Notes: a model not told the origin generated them from the letters alone. 16,537 bases of DNA from an uncultured Lachnospira sp. (GCA_934358235.1 CAKRKK010000031.1:1-16537); one strand, 5' to 3'. Counted from the first letter of the stretch, positions 1-8,066 are shown. Program-made: numbers and translations.

Positions 1-156
1 CTTTAGTGCTGGAGAAACAGCAAGACATATTGTTTTTTCTGTTCGTGAAGCATCTGCTACAACAAGGTTCGTATCCAGCGGATCAAGCTTTCTTGTTACG
101 CATTCAACAGATGCATAAAATGTCTTTAAATCAATAGCTATATATATATGCTCCAT
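1..156 (-). CDS. Y-family DNA polymerase (DinB/UmuC type), N-terminal 52 codons, partial
   Basis: This is the start of a translesion DNA polymerase that runs off the left edge of the window. The 52 visible codons begin MEHIYIAIDLKTFYASVE, which is the first catalytic block of the Y family: Asp9 would bind the catalytic metal, and the Phe-Tyr-Ala-Ser-Val-Glu stretch forms the nucleotide pocket. The segment DASRTEKTICLAVSPALK also fits the UmuC-like Firmicute branch. I chose the ATG at 154-156 because GGAG sits six bases upstream. An in-frame ATG at 166-168 is possible but has a poorer ribosome binding site. The gene lies about 94 bases after glutamate racemase. I found no GAAC-N4-GTTC LexA box in that gap, so SOS control cannot be shown here. 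The exact subfamily (PolIV or UmuC/YqjW-like) cannot be decided from the fragment. Confidence 0.85.
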   Translation of the reverse strand, partial: MEHIYIAIDLKTFYASVECVTRKLDPLDTNLVVADASRTEKTICLAVSPALK

Positions 157-249
157 ACCAATCTCCATTTCATCAACGCTGATTATCACTGATACATAAA
201 ACTATTAACCCATTGCAGTCATTTTCCTATAGAATCAATAAACACGAAC

Positions 250-1038
250 TTATATTTTTCTCATAACCTCAAGTCTTTCGTGCAGTCTCCTGATATGCTC
301 AAGTTCTTTGTCATCCACAGCCCTTCCAGAATAATAATATTCTACTTTTCCACGTACATTATTATATGCACTGTCTATAACACCATTCTTGATAAGAGTA
401 TTTTTTAGATTGTTAGAAACACCTATATTCCCATCTATTATCTCTATATCCTCTGGAAACAGCCTTGCAAAGGAATCCTTGAAATAATTAAAATGCGTAC
501 ATCCTAATACAAGTTCAGAATAATCATTAAAGTTGTAACCTGAGAATTCATTATTAAGATAATTCATTACCTCTGAAGAATTAAATTCATCTCTCTGGGC
601 AAATCTTACAAGCATAGGAAGTGCAACAACATCAACCTTATGCTCTGTATCATACTTCATAATAAGATTCTTAAGCTTCACGCCCCTCGCCGTAACCGGC
701 GTTGCAACAACCATAATCCTTTTATCCCTATTATGCTGACAGGCCGGCTTTACCGCTGGTTCTATTCCAATAATAGGAAGCTGATACTTATTTCGTAAAT
801 ATGTAATAGCTGCACTTGTAGCTGTGTTACACGCAAGTACAATTGCCTTGCAGCCTTTATTTACAAGAAAGTATACAGCCTTGTCAACATATTCACGTAT
901 CTGTTCATTAGTCTTCTCTCCATATGGAACATTATCTACATCAGCATAAAACACATAATCAGCCTCTGGAAACGTTATCATTGACTGATGAAGCAATGAT
1001 AAGCCTCCAATACCTGAATCAAATATACCTATCTTCAT
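250..1038 (-). CDS. murI: glutamate racemase
   Basis: This cytosolic, cofactor-independent enzyme interconverts L- and D-glutamate and supplies D-glutamate for peptidoglycan. The 262-residue product has the usual family length. It shows the N-terminal FDSGIGG motif (Asp7, Ser8), YADVDNVPYG near 31-40, the first catalytic cysteine in ACNTAT (Cys70) and the second in GCTHF (Cys180). The start is placed at the ATG at 1036-1038, because GAGGTGG lies directly upstream at 1044-1050. The GTG at 1045-1047, which would add three residues, overlaps that ribosome binding site. The ABC-F gene ends only 31 bases upstream and no terminator lies between, so the two are probably cotranscribed. The aspartate/glutamate racemase family has relatives with other substrates, but the paired cysteines and the length make glutamate racemase the best call. 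Confidence 0.93.
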   Translation of the reverse strand: MKIGIFDSGIGGLSLLHQSMITFPEADYVFYADVDNVPYGEKTNEQIREYVDKAVYFLVNKGCKAIVLACNTATSAAITYLRNKYQLPIIGIEPAVKPACQHNRDKRIMVVATPVTARGVKLKNLIMKYDTEHKVDVVALPMLVRFAQRDEFNSSEVMNYLNNEFSGYNFNDYSELVLGCTHFNYFKDSFARLFPEDIEIIDGNIGVSNNLKNTLIKNGVIDSAYNNVRGKVEYYYSGRAVDDKELEHIRRLHERLEVMRKI

Positions 1039-1043
1039 GATTC

Positions 1044-1050
1044 CCACCTC
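1044..1050 (-). promoter_or_regulatory. ribosome binding site deciding the murI start
   Basis: GAGGTGG on the minus strand lies five bases before the ATG at 1038. It overlaps the alternative upstream GTG and so argues against that longer start. Confidence 0.75.
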
Positions 1051-1069
1051 TTAAAATATCAAGATATTA

Positions 1070-2623
1070 TTATAATCTGGTTGTCCATTCACTACAATCC
1101 AATACCTCTGTTGCCAGACCATCATAGAACTCAGGTTCATGACACACCATAAGAATACTTCCCTTATAATCAAGCAATGCCCGCTTAAGCTCTTCCTTTG
1201 CATCGACATCCAGATGGTTCGTAGGCTCATCTAGTACAAGACTGTTGGATTCCCTGTTTATCAGCTTACATAATCTTACCTTTGCCTGTTCTCCACCACT
1301 TAATACTCTAACCTTACTTTCAATATGCTTAGTTGTAAGTCCGCACTTTGCAAGTGCTGATCTTACCTCATACTGTGTAAAACCTGGAAACTCCTGCCAT
1401 ATTTCTTCTAAACATGTAGTATCAATATCAGGGGACATCTCCTGCTCAAAATATCCAATTTCAAGATAATCTCCTCTTACAGCCTCTCCTGATATAGGCT
1501 TAATTATACCAAGCAGACTTTTTAGAAGTGTTGATTTACCAATACCATTAGCTCCGGTAAGAACAACCTTCTTACCTCTCTCCATTTCGAAATTAATAGG
1601 CTTAGACAGCGGTTCGTCATAACCTATAACCAGATCCTTGGCGGTAAATATATATTTTCCAGGTGTTCTTGCCACCTTAAAGTTAAACTCTGGCTTTGGC
1701 TTCTTTTCGGCAAGCTCTATCATATCCATATTATCAAGCTTCTTCTGTCTTGACATTGCCATGTTTCTTGTAGCAACTCTTGCCTTATTTCTTGCAACAA
1801 AGTCCTTAAGATCAGCTATTTCCTTCTGCTGCCTGTCGTATGCCGCCTGCTGCTGTGCCTGCTTCATTTCATAAACTTCCATAAACTTATAATAATCGCC
1901 CACATACCTGTTTAACTGGTGATTATCCATATGATATATTATATTGATAACGCTGTTAAGAAAAGGTATATCGTGTGATATAAGAATAAATGCATTATCA
2001 TAGTCAAGAAGATACCTCTTAAGCCAGTCAATATGTTCCTTATCCAGATAATTCGTAGGCTCATCTAACAGTAATATATCAGGCTTTTCCAATAAAAGCT
2101 TGCCTAACAACACCTTTGTTCTTTGTCCGCCACTAAGGTCTGTTACATCCTTATCCAGCCCTAACTCAAGAAGTCCAAGTGCTCTTGCAACCTCTTCTAC
2201 CTTTGCATCTATCATATAAAAATCATGATTAGTCAAAAGATCCTGTATAGTACCAAGCTCTTCCATATACTCTTCCATCTGTTTTTCATCAGCATCCACC
2301 ATCTTATCGCATATCTCATTCATACGCTCTTCCATGACAAATAAATCATCAAAAGCCTGTCTCATAACTGAGCCTATTGACATTCCCTTCTGAAGAACAG
2401 AATGCTGGTCAAGATATCCTATCTTTATATTCTTTGCCCACTCTATCTTTCCCTCGTCAGGCATAAGCTTGCCTGTTATTATATTCATAAATGTGGACTT
2501 TCCCTCACCATTAGCACCAATAAGTCCTATATGTTCCCCCTTTAATAGTCTGAAGGAAACATCATCGAATATTGCCCTGTCTCCAAAACCATGTGTAAGA
2601 TGTTCTACATTTAATAAACTCAT
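1070..2623 (-). CDS. ABC-F family ATPase (two ABC domains, no membrane segment)
   Basis: This is a soluble tandem ATPase of the ABC-F type, a family that acts on the ribosome in translation or antibiotic protection rather than in transport. The first domain has Walker A GANGEGKST (36-44), signature LSGGQ (163-167), Walker B with DEPTNYLD (187-194) and the H-loop SHD (216-218). The second has GANGIGKST (357-365), LSGGE (441-445) and DEPTNHLD (465-472). The charged, helical linker between them (about 243-312) contains ARNKARVATRNMAMSRQKK and matches the P-site tRNA-interaction motif position. The second H-loop reads VCHEPEFY instead of the usual SHD; the histidine is kept. The total of 517 residues is normal. 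The start at 2623 has AGGAGA at 2629-2634. A hairpin lies just upstream (2656-2696). The sequence suggests a housekeeping YkpA/YbiT-like member more than a resistance protein, but the subgroup is uncertain. Confidence 0.9.
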   Translation of the reverse strand: MSLLNVEHLTHGFGDRAIFDDVSFRLLKGEHIGLIGANGEGKSTFMNIITGKLMPDEGKIEWAKNIKIGYLDQHSVLQKGMSIGSVMRQAFDDLFVMEERMNEICDKMVDADEKQMEEYMEELGTIQDLLTNHDFYMIDAKVEEVARALGLLELGLDKDVTDLSGGQRTKVLLGKLLLEKPDILLLDEPTNYLDKEHIDWLKRYLLDYDNAFILISHDIPFLNSVINIIYHMDNHQLNRYVGDYYKFMEVYEMKQAQQQAAYDRQQKEIADLKDFVARNKARVATRNMAMSRQKKLDNMDMIELAEKKPKPEFNFKVARTPGKYIFTAKDLVIGYDEPLSKPINFEMERGKKVVLTGANGIGKSTLLKSLLGIIKPISGEAVRGDYLEIGYFEQEMSPDIDTTCLEEIWQEFPGFTQYEVRSALAKCGLTTKHIESKVRVLSGGEQAKVRLCKLINRESNSLVLDEPTNHLDVDAKEELKRALLDYKGSILMVCHEPEFYDGLATEVLDCSEWTTRL

Positions 2624-2655
2624 ATATATCTCCTATCTTAATCTTTTACGAAACA

Positions 2656-2696
2656 AAAGCTCCTTTCTTGTAGTAACCTAACGAAAAAGGAGCTTT
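2656..2696 (-). terminator. hairpin between the small membrane protein gene and the ABC-F gene
   Basis: AAAGCTCCTTT at 2656-2666 pairs perfectly with AAAGGAGCTTT at 2686-2696, giving an 11-bp stem with a 19-base loop. On the minus strand the stem is followed by TGTTTCG, a poor U-tract. It begins 14 bases after the stop codon of the membrane protein gene and finishes about 33 bases before the ABC-F start, which leaves almost no room for a promoter between hairpin and gene. It may therefore be a leaky terminator or a leader attenuator of the ABC-F gene. Confidence 0.6.
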
Positions 2697-2710
2697 AATA
2701 ACTATAATAA

Positions 2711-3124
2711 TTATAAATCGCGTGTCCGGAATCTTCTATAATACACCTTCAACGAATCCTTTGACACCTTTATCTTCTTCAACTGAATGCCTCCCATCAG
2801 AAATTCCTGCGGAATATTGTTTATAAAATACTTCTGAAGCATAGCTCTTAATTGTATATTCTTAGACCTCTGCATAGCTATAATAATAAATATAGCAACA
2901 AATATAAGTCCCTTATCAAAAACCTTCGTAGCAGTAAATAAGACAAGCGCAATATCTGTTGAAAATGTAAATAATATAAAGAAAATTATTATACAAAAGC
3001 AAACAGTATATATATATGTCTTAACCCATTCAACAAGACTTAGTGCCTTAAGCTGACCTGCAAATCCATGATAATTTCTTGCTTCCTCAGATGTTATAGG
3101 CATCTCATATACTTCCACTTCCAT
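2711..3124 (-). CDS. small membrane protein of unknown function (two predicted helices)
   Basis: I do not recognise this 137-residue protein. It begins MEVEVYEMPITSEEARNY, with a soluble, acidic N-terminus of about 33 residues. Two hydrophobic segments follow, at about 36-64 (rich in Ile, Phe and Cys) and 72-84, and then a basic C-terminal tail of about 50 residues ending KVYYRRFRTRDL. There is no signal peptide. The arrangement suggests an integral membrane protein with both termini in the cytosol. The start at the ATG at 3122-3124 is well supported: AGGAGGTG lies at 3129-3136, and a near-consensus promoter occupies 3158-3186, so the longer frame starting at 3178 would begin inside the promoter. 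It has its own promoter and a downstream hairpin, so it is probably a single-gene transcript. Confidence 0.75.
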   Translation of the reverse strand: MEVEVYEMPITSEEARNYHGFAGQLKALSLVEWVKTYIYTVCFCIIIFFILFTFSTDIALVLFTATKVFDKGLIFVAIFIIIAMQRSKNIQLRAMLQKYFINNIPQEFLMGGIQLKKIKVSKDSLKVYYRRFRTRDL

Positions 3125-3128
3125 AAGG

Positions 3129-3136
3129 CACCTCCT
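3129..3136 (-). promoter_or_regulatory. ribosome binding site deciding the start of the small membrane protein
   Basis: AGGAGGTG on the minus strand lies four bases before the ATG at 3124 and fixes the start there rather than at the upstream in-frame ATG at 3178. Confidence 0.8.
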
Positions 3137-3157
3137 GATAAAATTATTCTTTAATAG

Positions 3158-3186
3158 ATTATATCGCTGATGTACCATATTATCAA
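3158..3186 (-). promoter_or_regulatory. sigma-A type promoter for the small membrane protein gene
   Basis: On the minus strand TTGATA (-35, at 3181-3186) is followed by a 17-base spacer and TATAAT (-10, at 3158-3163). This is 5/6 and 6/6 to consensus with ideal spacing, the best promoter match in the window. Confidence 0.75.
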
Positions 3187-3233
3187 GCAGGAATACACTT
3201 TAATTATCAATATTTTATAAAGCTTAGCAATTA

Positions 3234-3401
3234 TTAATAATCACTGAGGACTTCCTCTACATATTTTATAGATATTTCAAGATAATTAGATATTTCATAC
3301 TCTGGAATACCATTATCATGAAATATAAATATAAGCTCCTCTATTGTTGTACCTTTTCTACGTTCTACTAATATAAAGTGTTTAATCTGTGCTTCATTCA
3401 C
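3234..3401 (-). CDS. small 55-residue protein, possible helix-turn-helix
   Basis: This short gene uses a GTG start at 3399-3401, preceded by GGAGGTGAT with good spacing, and ends at TAA 3234-3236. The product begins MNEAQIKHFILVERRKG and ends ISNYLEISIKYVEEVLSDY. The middle (about 18-30) and the C-terminal half (about 33-53) both look helical. The pattern I-x-E-Y-E-I-S-N-Y-L-x-I-S-x-x-Y-V resembles the turn and second helix of small helix-turn-helix proteins. I cannot assign a family. It starts 43 bases after the stop of the methyltransferase/MTHFR gene with no terminator between, so it is probably the last gene of that transcript. The strong ribosome binding site and the protein-like composition are the reasons to believe it is real. 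Confidence 0.6.
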   Translation of the reverse strand: MNEAQIKHFILVERRKGTTIEELIFIFHDNGIPEYEISNYLEISIKYVEEVLSDY

Positions 3402-3444
3402 CTATATCACCTCCGCATTGATATTAAGTACCCTTTATAAGCAT

Positions 3445-5235
3445 TTATATAACTGTCTGTATACCACTCTGTTTTAATATATCCTCAAGCATGTACACTC
3501 TGTTAAAAGGAAATGAGAAATAATAACCATCTGCAATATCCTTGGTTTTATTAATAATATCAACTGCAAGCTTTATTCCCGCTTCCTCGCCTTCTTTTTT
3601 AGACATATCTGGCTTATATCTTAAAAGAATCTCATCTGTAACGTTTATTCCTGCCATTTCATTTTTCATAAATGTTGCATTCTTAAGACTTACCAGAGGC
3701 ATAATGCCATATAGTATTCTTGCATTAGTCTCTTTCTTAATCTTATATAGTCTTTCTATATCATCATCTGAAAATACTGGCTGCGTCATAAAAAATGTAG
3801 CACCTGCCTCCATCTTTTTCTTAACACGTCCAATCTCTATATCAAGATGCTTTCTTCCCTGATTAATAGCACCTCCATATGTAACAGGTTCAGAAAAAAA
3901 CTGCTCCTGATTCATATCATCAATTATATTCATAAGTCCTACAGAATCAAAATTAAATACACTTTTAATACTGCTTCTTATCATCTGTGGTATTGGATCA
4001 CCTGTAATGACAAGAAAATTATTAATTCCGTTGATATGCGCCCCTAAAAGCTGGGAACGTATGGCTATTGCATTCTTATCCCTGCAGCACAAATGAGGCA
4101 TAACAGTCATTCCTGTCTGTCTTGCTACCTTTGCTGCAATAAGAATAGAGTCCGCTCTTGTTCTACCAGAAGGTGAATCTGGAAATGTAAGAACATCAAC
4201 CCCCTTTTTATGAAGATAATGTGCCGCATCCATAAGCTTCTCAGCATTGCTGTCAAATGGTGGTGCAAGCTCTACTGCAATAAGCTTCTTATTCTCCTTA
4301 TCCTTATAAAAGGCGTTACATTTAACATTATCCTTTGATGCCCCATTATCATCAGTATCACTGACACAAGTAGATATATCAGATTCTTTCACCATATTCG
4401 ATATAGTTCTTATATAATCCGGAGTTGTACCACAACAGCCGCCAGCAATATCGGCACCTGCTCTCATAAGGTCACATACCTTCTGTGAATAATACTCGAT
4501 ATTTCTATCAGAGAATACCATTCTGCCACTTATAACCTGAGGATAACCTGCATTAGGAAGTGCTGTAAAAAACTTGTTTGTAAGACCTCTTTCCTTCTTT
4601 ACAAACTGTTCCATATGTGCAGGTCCAATACCACAGTTAAACCCGACTGCATCTATTGAAGTTATTTCATTTGCAGCAGCTATAAGCTTTGCTGCACTAA
4701 GCCCTAAGCTGCTGTATCCAAACTGATTAATAGCAAACTGTACTATAACAAAAGCATCCTTTGGTACAGCATCAATAGCTTCTTTAATATATGAAAGATC
4801 AGAAAACGTCTCAAATACATATATATCAATCTTCTCTTCTTTAAAAGCGTTGACTATCTGAATGTATTCCTTCTCTACTTCCTGTTTATCAAACATATTA
4901 TCATTAGGTATAGGTCCTATATCTGCAGCAATATAGACCTCCTTCTTAGCTGACAAAGCAGCCTGTCTGGCATTAGCCACGGCTGCCCTGATATTGGCCT
5001 TAACGCCTTCTATATCAGTATCCAGATTAACAGTATTACTTGCAAATGTATTAGTTCTTATTAATACAGCGCCAGCTTCTATATATTCTTTGTGTATACC
5101 TATAATTCTGTCTTTACAACAGATATTATCCTTCTCCGGAAGTTCTCTGGTATCATACAGACCTGCATAATAAGTACCAAAAGCTCCATCCGTAATAAGC
5201 TTATTATCCTTTAGATAACATCTTATATCCATCAT
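3445..5235 (-). CDS. bifunctional homocysteine S-methyltransferase / methylenetetrahydrofolate reductase
   Basis: This cytosolic fusion protein serves methionine synthesis and one-carbon metabolism. Residues 1-285 form a homocysteine methyltransferase barrel with DGAFGT (16-21) and the three zinc-binding cysteines Cys201 (FNCGIGP) and Cys267/Cys268 (GGCCGTTP). Residues 318-596 form a MetF-type flavin-dependent methylenetetrahydrofolate reductase, with VELAPP (catalytic-type Glu322), LVITGDP (408-413) and FFMTQPVF (481-488). A variable linker of about 30 residues joins them. The 596-residue length and domain order match the YitJ type of Bacillus. In that family the methyl donor for the first domain may be S-methylmethionine or methyl-tetrahydrofolate; the sequence does not settle this. 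The start MMDIRCYL is preceded by GGAG about 12 bases upstream. The purine permease gene ends only 58 bases upstream, and I see no SAM riboswitch in that gap. Confidence 0.92.
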   Translation of the reverse strand: MMDIRCYLKDNKLITDGAFGTYYAGLYDTRELPEKDNICCKDRIIGIHKEYIEAGAVLIRTNTFASNTVNLDTDIEGVKANIRAAVANARQAALSAKKEVYIAADIGPIPNDNMFDKQEVEKEYIQIVNAFKEEKIDIYVFETFSDLSYIKEAIDAVPKDAFVIVQFAINQFGYSSLGLSAAKLIAAANEITSIDAVGFNCGIGPAHMEQFVKKERGLTNKFFTALPNAGYPQVISGRMVFSDRNIEYYSQKVCDLMRAGADIAGGCCGTTPDYIRTISNMVKESDISTCVSDTDDNGASKDNVKCNAFYKDKENKKLIAVELAPPFDSNAEKLMDAAHYLHKKGVDVLTFPDSPSGRTRADSILIAAKVARQTGMTVMPHLCCRDKNAIAIRSQLLGAHINGINNFLVITGDPIPQMIRSSIKSVFNFDSVGLMNIIDDMNQEQFFSEPVTYGGAINQGRKHLDIEIGRVKKKMEAGATFFMTQPVFSDDDIERLYKIKKETNARILYGIMPLVSLKNATFMKNEMAGINVTDEILLRYKPDMSKKEGEEAGIKLAVDIINKTKDIADGYYFSFPFNRVYMLEDILKQSGIQTVI

Positions 5236-5293
5236 CTGTTTTTATATCTCCAATTCCGCTGCCATATACCTTAACACAACAGCCATCTATATC

Positions 5294-6691
5294 TTAATGT
5301 GTAAGGAAGAACATTAATAAGAATAATACAGCGATTACCCACGTAAATGCCTTGACTTCTTTAGCCTTGCCTGAAAATACCTTAATAAGTACATATGATA
5401 TAAGACCAAATGCAATACCATAGCTTATATTATATGCAAACGCCATAAACGCAATTGTAAAGAATGCCGGAACAGCTACTGAAATATCCTTCCAGTCAAT
5501 ATCTGCAACTCCACCCATCATAAGAACACCAACATATATAAGTGCTGCGGCTGTTGCACATCCAGGAATAAGTGCCGCTATTGGACTCAAAAACATAGCC
5601 ACGAAGAAAAGACATCCTGTTGTAAATGATGCCAGTCCGGTTCTTCCACCTTCTGCAACACCTGATGAAGATTCAACAAATGTTGTAACAGTTGACGTAC
5701 CACATACTGCACCGACACATGTAGCTAGGGCATCTGATAACATAGCCTTTTCAAAGTTAGGCACATTTCCCTTCTCATCAAGCAGGTTGCCTCTTGAACA
5801 TGCACCATATAAAGTACCAAGAGTATCAAACATATCAACCATACAGAATGCAAGTGCAGTTGTTGCTATTACAAGCACAAGATCTGCTGTTGTATGCTCA
5901 GCCAGATATCCTGAGAAATTAAACCCCTCTGTAAATACTTTTCCAAAGGACATTAAAGCCCAGTCACCAAAGGCTGCGAATGGATTAAGAGTCATCCCCT
6001 CAAAGAATCCATTATAAAAGCCAGAAACTGTACATCCTAACACATAATATAAAACTGTACCGCCAAGAATGCCCCAGAGCACAGAACCTTTAACCTTCTT
6101 AACTGTAAGCACAGCGATAATAATTACTGCAATTATAGTTACAAATCTTGGCATAATATCTGCCCATGTTGCATTACCATTAAGAATATTAAATGATGAA
6201 AGATTAACAAGCGTAGATTCATCATTAACTATAAGACCTGCATTCTGTAATCCAAGAAAAGCTATGAAAAGACCTATTCCTGCTGGAATAGCCTTTCTAA
6301 CCGCATCAGGAATAGCTGAAAATAACTGCGCACGGATACCTGTAATTGTAAGTATTATAAATACAATACCATCTAATAAAACAAGAACAAGTGCATTGGC
6401 ATAACTTAACCCAAAGTTAAAACAGGCTGTGTATACAAAAAATGCATTAAGTCCCATTCCAGATGCAAGTCCAAGTGGCAGATTCGCAAGAAATGCCATT
6501 GCAAAGGTGCCAACTACTGCTGACAATGCCGTTGCAATATATATTGCATTATAAGATACCTCTGGCAATGCAGAAAACATACCTGCATTCACCATAAGTA
6601 TATACGCCATAGCCATAAACGTAGTTATACCAGCAAGAACCTCCACTTTTATGCTGGATCCATGCTCTTTTACTTTAAAAAACTTTTCCAT
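5294..6691 (-). CDS. NCS2-family purine permease (AzgA/PbuG type)
   Basis: This is an integral membrane proton-coupled transporter for purine bases (adenine, guanine or hypoxanthine). The 465 residues consist of about 12-14 hydrophobic segments. The N-terminal block KVEVLAGITTFMAMAYILMVN, cut short here, is the hallmark of the AzgA branch, as are the substrate-site stretches GLASGMGLNAFF near 75-86 and DMFDTLGTLYG with CGTSTVTTFVESSSG in the second half. The start at 6691 has GGAG ten bases upstream. The gap to the upstream signalling gene is 63 bases, too short for a purine riboswitch plus promoter, and none was seen. Transcription may therefore come through from upstream. Which purine is carried cannot be read from the sequence. 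Confidence 0.92.
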   Translation of the reverse strand: MEKFFKVKEHGSSIKVEVLAGITTFMAMAYILMVNAGMFSALPEVSYNAIYIATALSAVVGTFAMAFLANLPLGLASGMGLNAFFVYTACFNFGLSYANALVLVLLDGIVFIILTITGIRAQLFSAIPDAVRKAIPAGIGLFIAFLGLQNAGLIVNDESTLVNLSSFNILNGNATWADIMPRFVTIIAVIIIAVLTVKKVKGSVLWGILGGTVLYYVLGCTVSGFYNGFFEGMTLNPFAAFGDWALMSFGKVFTEGFNFSGYLAEHTTADLVLVIATTALAFCMVDMFDTLGTLYGACSRGNLLDEKGNVPNFEKAMLSDALATCVGAVCGTSTVTTFVESSSGVAEGGRTGLASFTTGCLFFVAMFLSPIAALIPGCATAAALIYVGVLMMGGVADIDWKDISVAVPAFFTIAFMAFAYNISYGIAFGLISYVLIKVFSGKAKEVKAFTWVIAVLFLLMFFLTH

Positions 6692-6754
6692 TATTCTATT
6701 TCTCCGTTTCTATAATAAATAGGCAGTCTGATTGACCGGTTTTATTAACTGCAA

Positions 6755-8059
6755 TCAATCAGCCAGCTCTGCAATATTCTTAAGTACATCTTCAACATTA
6801 TAAGGCTTTGTAAGGAACTTTTTAGCTCCTATCTTTAACGCCTTTATAACCTTATTCTGCTGTCCTGCTGCTGTAATCATTATAACCCTTGCATCCGGAT
6901 CATAATCCATTATTTTCTCAAGACATTCTATACCATCCATATTAGGCATAGTAATATCAAGTGTAACAATATCAGGAGCATACTGCTTATAAGCAAGCTC
7001 GCCCTCTAATCCGTCTGCCGCTTCTGCAACAATACAATAACCAGCCTCTTCAAGTATATTTCTTAACAGCATTCTTGATAAGCCTGAATCATCTACTATA
7101 AGTACAGTAGATTTATCACCAGTTTCATCGACAGAACCAGCCTTAACAGCCATCTTTCTGGTTACTGGCATATGTCCTATGCTCACATCACTATCAACTG
7201 CAATATATAAAGAAACCTCTTTTCCATTAATATATATTGGCAATACATATGCGTTACCCTTAGCAATCTGATTCTCATATGAAAACTGTGGAAGAATCTC
7301 AATCTCAACACCTTCAGTTGAAACAGCAGCTGAAAACAGTCCATCTATACAATTAACAAATTCTCCAACAGCATCATAGCTCTCCAGCCCAAGTATATAT
7401 GCTCCCTGCTTTGAATATCCTGATGCAATCTGCAGAAAGCCCTCTGGATCATTCTTTACTGCAAAGCCGATAACCGTATTGATATCTCCTTCGCATCTTT
7501 GTCCGGCAAATGCCCTGTAATCGAAGCTGTCAACATGCTCAATCTTACCAATATAGTAGTTATCTGTTACAAATCTTGTTATATTTCTTAATGCAAGCGC
7601 AGCAATCCTTGTAACGTTAGAATTAGAGGCATATGCAAATATAGGAACTATCTTATCTATATCCTCATTCTTAAGTGCATCAAGCTCCTCTAAGGTAAAG
7701 CCAATACTCTTTCTGAATGCTTCAACATACACTTCTATCTTACTCTGCTCTATGCCTGAAACCTCCTCAAGCACCTGTATGAATTTCATATATGGATTGC
7801 CCTGCTTTGAAAGTATGGCATCTAACTGTTCCTTTGTAAGATATCCCTCTTCAACTGCAATATCTCCGAACTTTGCATCCTTTTGTGTCTGGAGTATATT
7901 TATTCTTTCTGCATTCTCCTTAGTAAGAAATCCCTCTGTCACAGCAATAAGACCGAGCTTTGCCCTGGTCTGTTCCATCCTTGCAAGAATATCCTCAAAC
8001 TGGCTCTCACTAATAATATCATTCTCAATAAGATACTTCCCAAATAACTGACTAAACAT
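6755..8059 (-). CDS. MshEN-like repeats / CheX-like phosphatase / CheY-like receiver fusion protein
   Basis: This 434-residue cytosolic protein combines three signalling modules. Residues 6-88 carry three copies of a GspE-N/MshEN-like motif (FGKYLIENDIISESQFEDIL, LGLIAVTEGFLTKENAERI, FGDIAVEEGYLTKEQLDAIL), a fold that in some relatives binds cyclic di-GMP. Residues 175-300 resemble CheX/CheC and keep the phosphatase-type E-x2-N signature (Glu233, Asn236). Residues 317-434 are a complete receiver: acidic pair Asp323/Asp324, phospho-acceptor Asp368 in LDITMP, Thr396 and Lys418 in LTKPY. No output DNA-binding domain is present, so it probably acts in chemotaxis, motility or surface signalling through protein contacts. 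The start MFSQLF at 8057-8059 is chosen because AAGGAG lies at 8067-8072; a longer frame to 8080 would start over that site. No histidine kinase is nearby. The domain calls are from motifs only. Confidence 0.8.
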   Translation of the reverse strand: MFSQLFGKYLIENDIISESQFEDILARMEQTRAKLGLIAVTEGFLTKENAERINILQTQKDAKFGDIAVEEGYLTKEQLDAILSKQGNPYMKFIQVLEEVSGIEQSKIEVYVEAFRKSIGFTLEELDALKNEDIDKIVPIFAYASNSNVTRIAALALRNITRFVTDNYYIGKIEHVDSFDYRAFAGQRCEGDINTVIGFAVKNDPEGFLQIASGYSKQGAYILGLESYDAVGEFVNCIDGLFSAAVSTEGVEIEILPQFSYENQIAKGNAYVLPIYINGKEVSLYIAVDSDVSIGHMPVTRKMAVKAGSVDETGDKSTVLIVDDSGLSRMLLRNILEEAGYCIVAEAADGLEGELAYKQYAPDIVTLDITMPNMDGIECLEKIMDYDPDARVIMITAAGQQNKVIKALKIGAKKFLTKPYNVEDVLKNIAELAD

Positions 8060-8066
8060 AATAATT

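Noticed and set aside
157..249. LexA/SOS box upstream of the Y-family polymerase
   Set aside because: No GAAC-N4-GTTC or close variant was found; GAAC occurs once without its partner half.
1070..2623. Antibiotic-resistance ABC-F (target protection) gene
   Set aside because: No linker length or motif typical of a known resistance subgroup could be recognised. The neighbours are housekeeping genes, so only the family is called.
5242..5286. A 14-codon open frame (ATG to TAA) between the permease and the methyltransferase/MTHFR gene, as a possible leader peptide
   Set aside because: It has no ribosome binding site and no run of Met codons, and its length is within chance.
6692..6754. Possible purine riboswitch upstream of the purine permease
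   Set aside because: The gap is only 63 bases and shows no three-way-junction pattern or conserved loop sequences. Only a short GATTG/CAATC pairing is present.
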